DNA of 64,000 nt from Lacticaseibacillus suilingensis (GTDB lineage Bacteria > Bacillota > Bacilli > Lactobacillales > Lactobacillaceae), in assembly GCF_016861845.1 (NCBI RefSeq), contig NZ_BOLV01000003.1, positions 62,001 to 126,000 of the forward strand, read 5' to 3'. Shown here piece after piece: positions 53,135 to 61,048 of this stretch (positions are counted from its first letter, which is position 1; every line of letters starts with the position of its first letter). The position numbers were made by a program, and so were the translations under genes. The notes below the pieces were generated by a model, which worked only from the letters and a program-made list of their open reading frames with translations, searched no databases and was not told the origin of the DNA.

Positions 53135-53247
53135 AGATGGCACGGACATTATTTGCGCCAAATAAGTATTTTTAATCTAGAGCGGGGATAAAAAGCCACT
53201 GGCGGAGCTGTTCCTCGTCAAGTAGACAGGTCAAATAATTAAAGTGC

Positions 53248-54075
53248 CTATGCAGTTTTCTTAACGGCATGATCCCGATATTCCATTGGGGTCATGCCGT
53301 TTAGTGTTTCTTGGCGGCGTTCGTAGTTATACCAGTGAATGGCCGCCTCAATGCTCTTCATCATTTCAAGCTCGGATAGGCAATACTCAAATGCGAACCA
53401 CTCGACTTTGAGATGGCTCCACAAACTCTCCATCGGACTATTGTCGCCAGGTGTACCGGGCCTCGACATGCTGTGAATAATGCCTTCACCTGCTAACAAG
53501 GTGTTGTATGTTCTACCGGTGTACGCGGAGCCTTGGTCACTATGAGTAGTTTCAGGCTTGATTCCACCGTTGTTTTCGATAGCCATCTTCATCGTTTTGG
53601 TGGTGAGCGCCGCCGTTTCGGTAGATGCGACACACCAAGCGATCACACTGTGATCGTAAAGGTCCTTCACGGCACTCAGACGCAATTTTTGCCTTCCGTC
53701 TTGACCGTAACGGATCTCAGTACAGTCAGTCACCCAGACCTTATTGGATGCGCTTGGGTGGAAAGCGTGGCCTACATTAACGGTGTATAGCTTGTTGGCG
53801 AGTAGAAATTCCTTCTTCTCAACCTTACGATCGTGCTTTGCCACACGGATAGAGGCTTGAATATGATTCCGAAGCATAATTCTACGAACACGGCCATGGC
53901 TCACATGATATGGTGTCTCCGCATTGATATACGTCGTGAGTCGCTTGACTCCAAAGATATAATGATTCTTCTCCTCTAGGTCAACGATGTAGGCCAGAAT
54001 AGCCTGATTCTCCCGTTCATGAACTGACACCTTACGATGTATCCACTTGTAGTACGCTGCACGAGATATACCCAA
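53248..54075 (-). CDS. IS3-family transposase OrfB (DDE domain)
   Basis: 275 residues from TTG 54075; HTH_21 then rve integrase core. DDE residues are visible in VWVTDCTEIRYG, HSDQGSAYTGR and a later glutamate in SPMESLWSHLK. The frame is open upstream to the slippery site at 54198, so the active product is probably an OrfAB fusion made by -1 frameshifting (KTPRAGKKECRSDEQYQ after the slip). Confidence 0.9.
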   Translation of the reverse strand: MGISRAAYYKWIHRKVSVHERENQAILAYIVDLEEKNHYIFGVKRLTTYINAETPYHVSHGRVRRIMLRNHIQASIRVAKHDRKVEKKEFLLANKLYTVNVGHAFHPSASNKVWVTDCTEIRYGQDGRQKLRLSAVKDLYDHSVIAWCVASTETAALTTKTMKMAIENNGGIKPETTHSDQGSAYTGRTYNTLLAGEGIIHSMSRPGTPGDNSPMESLWSHLKVEWFAFEYCLSELEMMKSIEAAIHWYNYERRQETLNGMTPMEYRDHAVKKTA

Positions 54076-54122
54076 GTAACGGCATGCCTCGCTTATACCA
54101 TAAGGATGCCCGGAGTCGAGAT

Positions 54123-54851
54123 TTACTTCTTGTGAGAGTTGTTGAATGGCCTGATATTGTTCGTCTGATCGGCATTCCTTCTTTCCAGCTCTTGGAGTTT
54201 TTTTAGCAGCGCAGCTTCCGTAGATACACGGGTCAACCGCGCCTGTAGCCGTTTGTTCTCGAGCTTCAGACGGTCTACTTCGTTAAGGTGACCGTTGTCT
54301 TCTTTGGCTTTGCCACGGCGATCTGATAGGGCGGCTTCGCCGCCTTGCTCAAACTTCTTGACCCACGAATAAACTTGACCATATGAAACATTGAAGTGCT
54401 CTGTTGCTTCGATATAGTTGTAATCATTGGCGATGGTCCATTGTGCAATCTCGACACGTTCGAGCTGCGTGGTCTGGCGTCCATCCTTCATTGGTTTGGC
54501 CCTCCTAGTAGTCTGTAGTGATTTACCACTAGTATAACGGGAAACCCATTGATGGATGACTGATAGATTGGGAATACGATATTCTCGGGCAAGCTCAGGG
54601 TACGATGTGTGTCCTGCAAGATACTTATGAACAACTTCCAGCTTAAACTCTGAGGAGTACCTCCGTTGGGTTCGCCTTGCTTTAAGCCCCTGTATGCCTT
54701 TAGCTTCAAAATATTCCAGCCACCTACTTATCTGATCGTGGTGGACACCATGATCTCGCTGAACTGCACGTGGGCTAAATCCTTCGTCCAGAATCAGACC
54801 AATGTAGAACAGCTTCTCTTCGATTGTATAACGTGAACCTTTCCGGCCCAT
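54123..54851 (-). CDS. IS3-family OrfA (helix-turn-helix DNA-binding)
   Basis: 242 residues with two or three HTH units (YTIEEKLFYIGLILDEGFSP; YSSEFKLEVVHKYLAGHTSY; VEIAQWTIANDYNYIEATE) and a leucine-zipper end (LKLENKRLQARLTRVSTEAA). A7 run in CTAAAAAAACT (54198-54204, minus strand) suits -1 slippage into orfB. Confidence 0.88.
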   Translation of the reverse strand: MGRKGSRYTIEEKLFYIGLILDEGFSPRAVQRDHGVHHDQISRWLEYFEAKGIQGLKARRTQRRYSSEFKLEVVHKYLAGHTSYPELAREYRIPNLSVIHQWVSRYTSGKSLQTTRRAKPMKDGRQTTQLERVEIAQWTIANDYNYIEATEHFNVSYGQVYSWVKKFEQGGEAALSDRRGKAKEDNGHLNEVDRLKLENKRLQARLTRVSTEAALLKKLQELERRNADQTNNIRPFNNSHKK

Positions 54852-55004
54852 ACAAAAACTCCTTCCTAGGAAGACAAGCTTTAATTATTTGCTTGTTTAC
54901 CCATGAAGGAGTATAGCCGGCTTGGCCGGTGGCTTTTTTAACAATGCTTGCAATGAATTTTCAAAATGGCTCGATGCTCTCTGAAAGCTTGCTTAGTAAC
55001 TCAA

Positions 55005-55268
55005 CTAGTCGGTTACATCGAGACGGCGCTGTTTGAAATAAAACTGTCTGTCGTGATCGCTTATTTCACGCTTTACCTTACATGGAGCACCAAAAGCCAC
55101 AACGTTTGCCGGAATATCATTAGTGACGACACTTCCGGCCCCAATAACTGTGTTATCTCCAATGGTTACGCCTGGAAGAATGGATACGTTGGCGCCAATC
55201 CATACGTTTTTCCCAAGGTTTTCAAAATCTTCTACAGCTTTAATTTCTGAATAAAAATACTCCCTCAA
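55005..55268 (-). pseudogene. Truncated hexapeptide sugar O-acetyltransferase
   Basis: 87 residues matching only the C-terminal half of maltose/galactoside acetyltransferases: GKNVWIGANVSILPGVTIG, GAGSVVTND and AFGAPCKVKREI. Full-length members are near 190 residues. The 5' part stops at the left end of the IS30 copy, and no matching N-terminal half appears on the other side, so a deletion accompanied or followed the insertion. Confidence 0.8.
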
Positions 55269-55278
55269 TTGTCAAATC

Positions 55279-56438
55279 AAGTGCAACACTTTATAACCAA
55301 TTCTTGTTAGTGGTATAGCTTATGCCATATTGGGGTAATAGTCGCAAGGACGCAACCAGCCCAGTGAGCGCCTTGGGCGATGATTCAATGCCGACTGTGC
55401 TGCCTGGATCTCATCAAGGGTTACGTTCTTGAATGACTTGCCTTTTGGGAAATACTCACGTAGAAGGCCATTAGCATTCTCATTTGATCCACGCTCCCAG
55501 GGTGAGTATGGATGCGCAAAATAAATCTTCGTCCCGGTCACGCTAGCTATAGATGAGAACTCTGAACCATTGTCGAACGTGATGGAGTCGAACTCCTTAG
55601 CCCCATATTCATCTATCGTTGCCTGAAGGGCGCGGCGGCAAGTATCTGCGTGATAGTCAGGAAGCTTCACGATGATCTCGGTTCGGGAGTACCGCTCTGT
55701 TAGTGTCATTAATGCTGGTTCACTTTCAACTCGCTTCCCCTTGACCAGATCACCTTCCCAGTGACCGACTCCTAGTCGACCGTCAACGGCCTTTGGCCGC
55801 TTTTCAATAGATTCGCCCAGTTTTTGCTTGTTAATCCGAGCGTGGCGTAATCCTGGCCGTTTGACACGACGTCGCAGTTTGGCGGGTAAGTCAAGGTTGG
55901 TAATTGGGAGTAGCCCTGCGTCAATGTACCGATAGACTGTTGGCGTTGATGGACATCTCAGGCGGGGAAAACGCATCTGAAAGTCGTGGACAAAGCTATC
56001 CACGCTATGGATACGAGGGCGTTGCTTAAGTACTTTGATTAGCTCCTTGAAGAAGTAGTCGCAGCGCCCTAACAAGCCTTCTGCATGACTATTAAGCCGG
56101 GCTTCAACATGTTTACGTTGAGCAGCGTCGGCAAAATAGACAGAATGGATTTGGCGGTTTGAGTCCATCTGATCAACAGAGCCGCGTTTTAGCTCACGAC
56201 TAATCGTGCTTGTACTGCGGTGCAAAGCACCCGCAATGTCGCTCAGAGTTTTGCCCTGCGTGCGTAGTACTTCAATTTTGCCTCTTTCATCGGGAGTTAG
56301 TTGGTGATAAGAGCGTTTGGTGGTACTCTGAGAGTGGGTCATGAAGATTCCTGCTTTCTTGTCTGTTTGGTCGCTAACAAGAATAGGTCTTCATGGCCTT
56401 TTTTTGCAAATTGGTCTGCTTTATCAGGTGTTGCACTT
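55279..56438 (-). mobile_element. IS30-family insertion sequence
   Basis: About 1.16 kb; inverted ends AAGTGCAACAC-TTTATAA (left) and AAGTGCAACAC-CTGATAA (right, inverted). One transposase gene. Target duplication not resolved. Confidence 0.85.
55320..56342 (-). CDS. IS30-family transposase
   Basis: 340 residues. N-terminal HTH (YHQLTPDERGKIEVLRTQGK; STSTISRELKRG), then DDE domain: GHWEGDLV, FDNGSEFS and ERGSNENANGLLREYFPKG. Intact length, so probably active. The typical IS30-class LNHRPRRSLGW motif closes the protein. Confidence 0.94.
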   Translation of the reverse strand: MTHSQSTTKRSYHQLTPDERGKIEVLRTQGKTLSDIAGALHRSTSTISRELKRGSVDQMDSNRQIHSVYFADAAQRKHVEARLNSHAEGLLGRCDYFFKELIKVLKQRPRIHSVDSFVHDFQMRFPRLRCPSTPTVYRYIDAGLLPITNLDLPAKLRRRVKRPGLRHARINKQKLGESIEKRPKAVDGRLGVGHWEGDLVKGKRVESEPALMTLTERYSRTEIIVKLPDYHADTCRRALQATIDEYGAKEFDSITFDNGSEFSSIASVTGTKIYFAHPYSPWERGSNENANGLLREYFPKGKSFKNVTLDEIQAAQSALNHRPRRSLGWLRPCDYYPNMA

Positions 56439-56683
56439 CGATTTTAAACCGAGGAAGACTTTTTGGTTGTACTCCGTTGGAATATCGAGAGAGTATCTCA
56501 AACAAAAAATAGAAATTGGCAATAGAATTCTGTTGGGTTTCTGGAAAGCATAAAGGCCTGGCATACATACCCGTGGATTGCAGTGGGCATGTATGCCAGG
56601 CTTTTTTAGATGCCGGCGGTGATAGTCCAGTTGTTACTTTGCTTGGAAAAATCGAATTGTATCTAGTCCCTTATTGTTATCAG
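56343..56683. other. Gap between IS30 and repressor gene, with terminator
   Basis: Contains the right end of IS30 and a strong hairpin GCCTGGCATACAT (56556-56568) / ATGTATGCCAGGC (56589-56601) with T6, pointing rightward. No gene seen. Confidence 0.6.
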
Positions 56684-57229
56684 TCAATCCCGTTTCTGCT
56701 GATCATCCCGGTATGATTGTATGGCCTTAAGCTCCTGGTAAACTTGATGAATTTCCTTAATAGGTATATCTCGATACTTGGATTGTTTCGTGATTTTTCG
56801 ACCATTCTGATCCGTTTCCGGTTCACCGTCTTCATCAACAGGTGTGTACGGGCGAAAGTATTGCATGATTTGATCAAGCTGTTCCGATAATCCATCTAAT
56901 TGTCGCGGTGAGAAATCCTTCATCATATGCATAACCCGACGTATTTCCGTCACCTTTGGCATATATTCGTCAATTCGATCAAGAATGGCCGTAGTTTCTC
57001 CAACTGCGGTCTCTTTTTCTGTTCTCAAAAGTTCTGAAGGCATAACATTGAAAAATTTAGCAATGCCTATCAAGTTCTCGTAGGTTGGGTGGTTATTCTC
57101 ACGTTCCCAGTTAGAAATAGCTTGTCCGTTAACCGGAGTATCCAAAGCAGCTCCAAGTTCTGCTTGGGATAACCCGCTTTGAATACGGAGCCGTTTTAGA
57201 TTTGGGCCAAAATAGTGCACTTTTGTCAT
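56684..57229 (-). CDS. Element repressor, XRE/CI-like
   Basis: 181 residues. HTH at 10-65 (LSQAELGAALDTPVNGQAISNWE), then a helical region with a charged C-terminus; no LexA-type peptidase Ser-Lys dyad, so control is unlike lambda CI autocleavage. ATG at 57229 follows GAGGTG. It is divergent from the relaxase gene across a 392-bp regulatory and oriT region, the typical place for an element master repressor. Confidence 0.85.
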   Translation of the reverse strand: MTKVHYFGPNLKRLRIQSGLSQAELGAALDTPVNGQAISNWERENNHPTYENLIGIAKFFNVMPSELLRTEKETAVGETTAILDRIDEYMPKVTEIRRVMHMMKDFSPRQLDGLSEQLDQIMQYFRPYTPVDEDGEPETDQNGRKITKQSKYRDIPIKEIHQVYQELKAIQSYRDDQQKRD

Positions 57230-57394
57230 ATTAATCACCTCGTTATCAGATTACCAAACAGCAATACCTATACCAAGTTGCACAACTATATTTGAAAGTT
57301 ATGTAGCTATGAAAAAGCTAAGGAAATCTGTTGAAAGTCTTGATATCATTGCGTTAACGTATAGCTTGTCAATACGATTAGTGATGAAAGGAGG

Positions 57395-57498
57395 AACCCT
57401 CGCCGCCGTGCGCGGCGTGCAGCGCGAAAGCCGCTAGCGCGAGCGGCGGCGGTCGGCGTTAGCCGGCCGCTGTAGCCCCCAGTGTCTAATAGGGGGGC
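57395..57498. other. Candidate origin of transfer (oriT)
   Basis: A very GC-rich run of nested inverted repeats (GCCGCCG/CGGCG; CGCTAGCG; GGCCGG) leads to GCCCCC-AGTGTCTAATA-GGGGGGC (57475-57498). The C-run/G-run hairpin with CTAA in its loop is the shape described for the ICEBs1 and Tn916 nick regions cut by NicK/Orf20 relaxases. It lies 124 bp upstream of the MobT-like gene. Confidence 0.6.
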
Positions 57499-57621
57499 AG
57501 AGATAGGAACGTATTAACAAAACACAGGGTAGAATTGCCGTAGGTAAGGCATTCCCCGTGGAGGCAGAGTGTCAACAGGCTAAAAAAGCTGTAAACACCA
57601 GAAAACAAAGGAGAGACGCTA

Positions 57622-58854
57622 ATGCAAAATGATTTGACTGCGGGAATCGTGGTCACTGATTGGTTAGGTAAGTTCTGGGACTTGATGACCGAGCAGAAGT
57701 TGACGCAACAACAAGTGGCCGATAAGGTCGGGATCACCCGTGGTTACCTGAATCAGCTACTCGGCGGCAAAAAAACGCTAAACGACAATATGCGACGCCA
57801 GCTGATGTGTGCTTATCGTGAGCTATCCGGCGACGAAGCACTGACCATGTGGATCGACTATATCCGCATTCGCTTCCCCACCCACGATGCTATCCCCATC
57901 ATGACTGAGTTATTGCAAATCAAGCCAATATTCTTCGCGCCGGACAACTGGGGCTTCTACGGCTACACTGGTAAGTTTGAACACGGCGCAATGCAAATCT
58001 TCACTTCACCAGAAGATGACGATCGTGGTACGTTACTGGAACTGAAAGGTGAAGGCTGTCGCGAATTCGAGTGTCTGCTACTCGCCCAACACCGAAGCTG
58101 GTATGACTTCTTTGAAAAGGCAAATGAACTTGGTGGTCACTATAACCGGATCGACCTTGCCATCAATGATTATGTGGACATGCTACCGGTGCAATACTTT
58201 ATTGATAAGTGTGATCGCGACGAATTTACCTCAATTTTTCGACGCATTCATAAAGACGCTAATAAAGAACACGGCGTCATTGGCCGCACGCTGTATATTG
58301 GTTCGAGAAAAAGCCAATTCTACATGTGCCTATACCAGAAAGACGCCGAACAGTTTTTCAAATATGGCACGCCGCTAGATCAGACACCAATCAAAAACCG
58401 CTTTGAGCTACGCTTAGCTGATGAACGGGCAACAAAAGCGATTGAGGCGTTGTTAAACGAGCGTGACCCTGCCAAGGTGATATTTGGTATCATCAATCGC
58501 TATATACGTTTTTTAAAGCCCAACGGCAAGGCTAGAGCAAGTTGGCCGCTGGACGACCTCTGGGCGAATTTTATCGGCAAATACGGTGAGAAGCTTCGGC
58601 TAACAACCCAACCAGAGCCATTCTCTATCAAACGCACCTACAAGTGGATTGAGAAGCAAGTTGCGCCGACCTTGAAGATGTTACTCGCCTACGATTCAGC
58701 TACCGCCCAAGAAATTTTGATGACGATGATTGCCAACGCTACTATCACGCAAAAGGAGATGAGTGTTCTACAAGCAATGCTCGCATCAACCGAAGAAATG
58801 ATTATCCCAAGTGAGGAATCAAAAAAGAGCGACTACGCCGACCAAAGCAAGTAG
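57622..58854 (+). CDS. MobT-like relaxase / Rep_trans replication initiator
   Basis: 410 residues. An N-terminal XRE-type HTH (LTQQQVADKVGITRGYLNQLL) is fused to a Rep_trans domain (YNRIDLAINDYVDMLPVQY; NRFELRLADERATKAI), the architecture of MobT relaxases (Tn916 Orf20, ICEBs1 NicK) that nick oriT and can also drive rolling-circle replication. AAAGGAGAG precedes the ATG. Upstream lies a matching oriT-like hairpin. Whether it acts in transfer, replication or both cannot be told. Confidence 0.85.
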   Translation: MQNDLTAGIVVTDWLGKFWDLMTEQKLTQQQVADKVGITRGYLNQLLGGKKTLNDNMRRQLMCAYRELSGDEALTMWIDYIRIRFPTHDAIPIMTELLQIKPIFFAPDNWGFYGYTGKFEHGAMQIFTSPEDDDRGTLLELKGEGCREFECLLLAQHRSWYDFFEKANELGGHYNRIDLAINDYVDMLPVQYFIDKCDRDEFTSIFRRIHKDANKEHGVIGRTLYIGSRKSQFYMCLYQKDAEQFFKYGTPLDQTPIKNRFELRLADERATKAIEALLNERDPAKVIFGIINRYIRFLKPNGKARASWPLDDLWANFIGKYGEKLRLTTQPEPFSIKRTYKWIEKQVAPTLKMLLAYDSATAQEILMTMIANATITQKEMSVLQAMLASTEEMIIPSEESKKSDYADQSK

Positions 58855-58931
58855 TCACCCTTCACAGATAAAATATGGGTTCTATCTGGTTTGATTATCT
58901 CACTCCCGCCAAACTTTAGGAAGTGATTTGA

Positions 58932-59195
58932 TTGAATATTAACGTACCAGCACAGCCAGTTTTCCTGACGATGACTAGAGCTGATCTTATTAACCTGGGA
59001 TACAGTCAATCGCAAGCAAGCCGTATCATCAAAATGGCAAAAGAGTTGTTGCTCAAACGTGGCCTTGGATGGTACGGTAAGAAAGGCGTAGACCGTGTTC
59101 CAGTGGAAGCAGTAGACGCAGTATTAGGCTTGAAACTAAGCCAACTTGAGGGTGCACCAAGTGGCCTTTCCGCAGTTAAGGAGGAACTATCTTGA
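58932..59195 (+). CDS. DUF3173 protein, excisionase-like
   Basis: 87 residues. The core MTRADLINLGYSQSQASRIIKMAK with RGLGWYGKKGVDRVPVEAVDAVLG matches DUF3173, small helix-turn-helix proteins found directly before integrases of mobile elements and presumed to be excision factors. TTG start with AGGAAGTG upstream. Its last 4 nt overlap the integrase start. Confidence 0.82.
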   Translation: MNINVPAQPVFLTMTRADLINLGYSQSQASRIIKMAKELLLKRGLGWYGKKGVDRVPVEAVDAVLGLKLSQLEGAPSGLSAVKEELS

Positions 59196-60325
59196 CTACG
59201 AAAGACCATATTACAAAACAAGCGGACGGCACTTTTAGCTTCCGCGTGAGCTTAGGAACTGACAAACGGACTGGCAAGCGAATTCAAAAACGCGCCAGCG
59301 GCTTCAAAACGAAAACGGAGGCGAAAAAAGCAAGAGTTGCAATGTTGGCAGCTGGGGTCGACGATGATGAGGACATCAAGAAGACGAAGTTTGGCGAGTT
59401 TATGGAGGACGTGTTCAAACCTTGGTACAAAACCCAAGTGAAACCACGCACCTACCGCCAACGGTTAGTTTTGATGAACACCGATTATCTGACTAGGTTC
59501 AACGACATTATCATTGACCAAATTCGGCCGATTGATGTGCAACATTGGCAAGTCAGCGTACTCAAAGACTGTAAGCAATCCTATGCGCGTACCATCAACA
59601 TTATGTTAGGCCAAGTGCTTGAACGTGCTAAGGCGCTTGGTATCATCACTGAAAATCCCGTGCGGGTCGTTGGCCTCATCAAAAAGAAGAAAGCAAAAAT
59701 CAAGTTCTGGACGCAAGCTGACTTCCAAAAGGTACTCGCCAAAACGAATACCGATACGTATACAGGGCGCTTTGATCACACGATGTTGTGGTTCATGTTT
59801 ATGTCAGGCTTGCGAAGCGGTGAAGCACGGGCATTAAAGTGGACAGACGTTGATCTCGAAGCTAAGACCGTGAACGTCAATAAGACGATGGACTATCACA
59901 ACCGCAACTGGTTTGAAACGCCCGCGCCAAAGACTGCCGCTAGCCGCCGCACCGTGGCGCTTGATGACGATACCGTTACGTGCTTAGGCGCGTGGCAGGA
60001 CGCACAAGCGGTAATGGTGAATTCCGAGTGGGTATTCTCACTTAATGGAATTCCGTGCTCCGACCAGCAATTTATCGCCATTGTGGACACTTACAGCGAT
60101 GCGGCCAAGGTTCAGCGGATTACCGTGCACGGCCTCCGCCACTCGCATGTGTCGCTGTTGATCAGCCTTGGTGAAAATCCACTCCAGATTAAAGAGCGTC
60201 TGGGGCATGAGGATATCGAAACGACACTCGGTACTTACGGTCATCTCTACCCAAACAGTAACTTTGAAGTCGCAAAAAAGCTCAACGGGATATTCTCCAA
60301 AGAGGTGCCCGATGAGCCAAAATAA
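59192..60325 (+). CDS. int: Tyrosine recombinase (integrase)
   Basis: 377 residues. AP2-like arm-binding N-domain (about 1-55: TFSFRVSLGTDKRTGKRIQK), SAM-like core-binding domain, and catalytic domain with Arg in SGLRSGEARAL, HGLRHSHVSLL, LGHEDIETTLGTYGHLYP (Arg-His-Arg-His-Tyr complete). TTG start at 59192 after GGAGG. It reads toward attR, 89 bp away. The last 42 nt have a duplicate in element 1. Confidence 0.95.
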   Translation: MTTKDHITKQADGTFSFRVSLGTDKRTGKRIQKRASGFKTKTEAKKARVAMLAAGVDDDEDIKKTKFGEFMEDVFKPWYKTQVKPRTYRQRLVLMNTDYLTRFNDIIIDQIRPIDVQHWQVSVLKDCKQSYARTINIMLGQVLERAKALGIITENPVRVVGLIKKKKAKIKFWTQADFQKVLAKTNTDTYTGRFDHTMLWFMFMSGLRSGEARALKWTDVDLEAKTVNVNKTMDYHNRNWFETPAPKTAASRRTVALDDDTVTCLGAWQDAQAVMVNSEWVFSLNGIPCSDQQFIAIVDTYSDAAKVQRITVHGLRHSHVSLLISLGENPLQIKERLGHEDIETTLGTYGHLYPNSNFEVAKKLNGIFSKEVPDEPK

Positions 60326-60424
60326 TTTGAAAAGGGTCAAAACTGTGCCACCGTAAAATCGGTGGTGCTAGAAACGTTGATACCACGGGACGGGCGCGAA
60401 ATGCGCGATTGTTCCCGGGAAATA
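60284..60424 (+). repeat. 141-bp direct repeat, right end of element 2
   Basis: Counterpart of 9764-9904 with three mismatches, covering the integrase tail through the core. Confidence 0.93.
60414..60424 (+). other. attR core of element 2
   Basis: CCCGGGAAATA. The VOC gene stop codon begins 5 bp further right. Confidence 0.7.
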
Positions 60425-60429
60425 CCCGG

Positions 60430-60900
60430 CTAGCGGAGCTGATTTTCCACCTTTTGTGACCAAGGCTGGGCATGCAACATCCAGGTCACGCCATAGCGGT
60501 CGGTGAATTGCCCCATTTTGCCGCCCCAGAATTGCTCGGCATATGGCATGGTCACCGTCACGGCTTGGTTCGCCTCGAGCCGGGCCCACAGCGCATCGGC
60601 GGCGGCCGCACTGGCAGGGTCCTCTGAGTTAATGTCGAGCTCTAGGACGATTTGCTGCTGAGCCGGGGCGCTGGCGCCATTAAAGGCATCGGCACATTGA
60701 ATCTCGGCCCCCAGGATGGTGAAGCCGCCGTGCATGGTCAGCGCATCCAGATCGGCCCCAGCCGGGATGCCGAACTGACTGGCTTGCTCTGTCGTCGGGC
60801 TCAAACGATAGGTATTCGTGGCGCCGAACGCTTCTTCATAGTAAGCGATGGCTTCTTTGGCGCTGGGATAAGCGATATAAGGAAATAGTTTGGTTTGCAT
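60430..60900 (-). CDS. VOC-family (PhnB/glyoxalase-fold) protein
   Basis: 156 residues. MQTKLFPYIAYPSAKEAIAYYEEAFGA at the start and later GGKMGQFTDRYGVTWMLH match PhnB-like members of the vicinal-oxygen-chelate superfamily; substrate and metal use unknown. The stop lies 5 bp from the attR core, so its native downstream terminator is now about 11 kb away at 49413. The last codons could have been altered by integration, but length is normal. Confidence 0.88.
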   Translation of the reverse strand: MQTKLFPYIAYPSAKEAIAYYEEAFGATNTYRLSPTTEQASQFGIPAGADLDALTMHGGFTILGAEIQCADAFNGASAPAQQQIVLELDINSEDPASAAAADALWARLEANQAVTVTMPYAEQFWGGKMGQFTDRYGVTWMLHAQPWSQKVENQLR

Positions 60901-61048
60901 GGTGCCGACCTCCTCTGATTTTGCGCCTAGTATGCGCGCTTTGGCGGCTTAATGCCACCATTTTGTTATCCTACCAGGCTTGGTCCGCCTGCAACAGGAG
61001 GCGCGAAAACCCGCCGCGCGTTATACTTAAGGCGATGGAGGACATTCA

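Larger units (their letters stand above)
53222..54900 (-). mobile_element. IS3-family (IS150-like) insertion sequence
   Basis: About 1.68 kb with imperfect terminal inverted repeats sharing CAAATAATTAAAG: GTAGACAGGT-CAAATAATT at the left and, inverted, GTAAACAAG-CAAATAATT at the right. It contains orfA and orfB in the usual order on the minus strand. Target duplication could not be fixed by eye. Confidence 0.82.
53191..54942 (+). terminator. Terminator hairpin split by an insertion sequence
   Basis: AAAAAGCCACTGGC (about 53190-53204) and GCCGGTGGCTTTTT (about 54924-54937) are complementary except one G·U. They lie on either side of the IS3-family element, so the IS entered the loop of the OYE terminator. 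Confidence 0.55.
49466..60424. mobile_element. Element 2: integrative mobilizable element (MobT/tyrosine-integrase type)
   Basis: About 11 kb between core copies CCCGGGAAATA (49466-49476 and 60414-60424). The right third is a complete mobility module: repressor, oriT-like site, MobT-like relaxase, DUF3173 protein, tyrosine integrase. The left part is cargo: cation/proton antiporter, ArsR regulator, Old Yellow Enzyme, interrupted by IS3- and IS30-family insertions. No type IV secretion or phage structural genes exist, so transfer would need a helper conjugative element. Confidence 0.85.

Noticed and set aside
57395-57498. GC-rich multi-hairpin block as a tRNA or rRNA fragment
   Set aside because: No cloverleaf with T-loop or anticodon arm; better explained as an oriT-like region.
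49466-60424. Element 2 as a prophage
   Set aside because: No capsid, terminase, lysis or replication genes of phage; MobT, DUF3173 and Int fit a mobilizable element.
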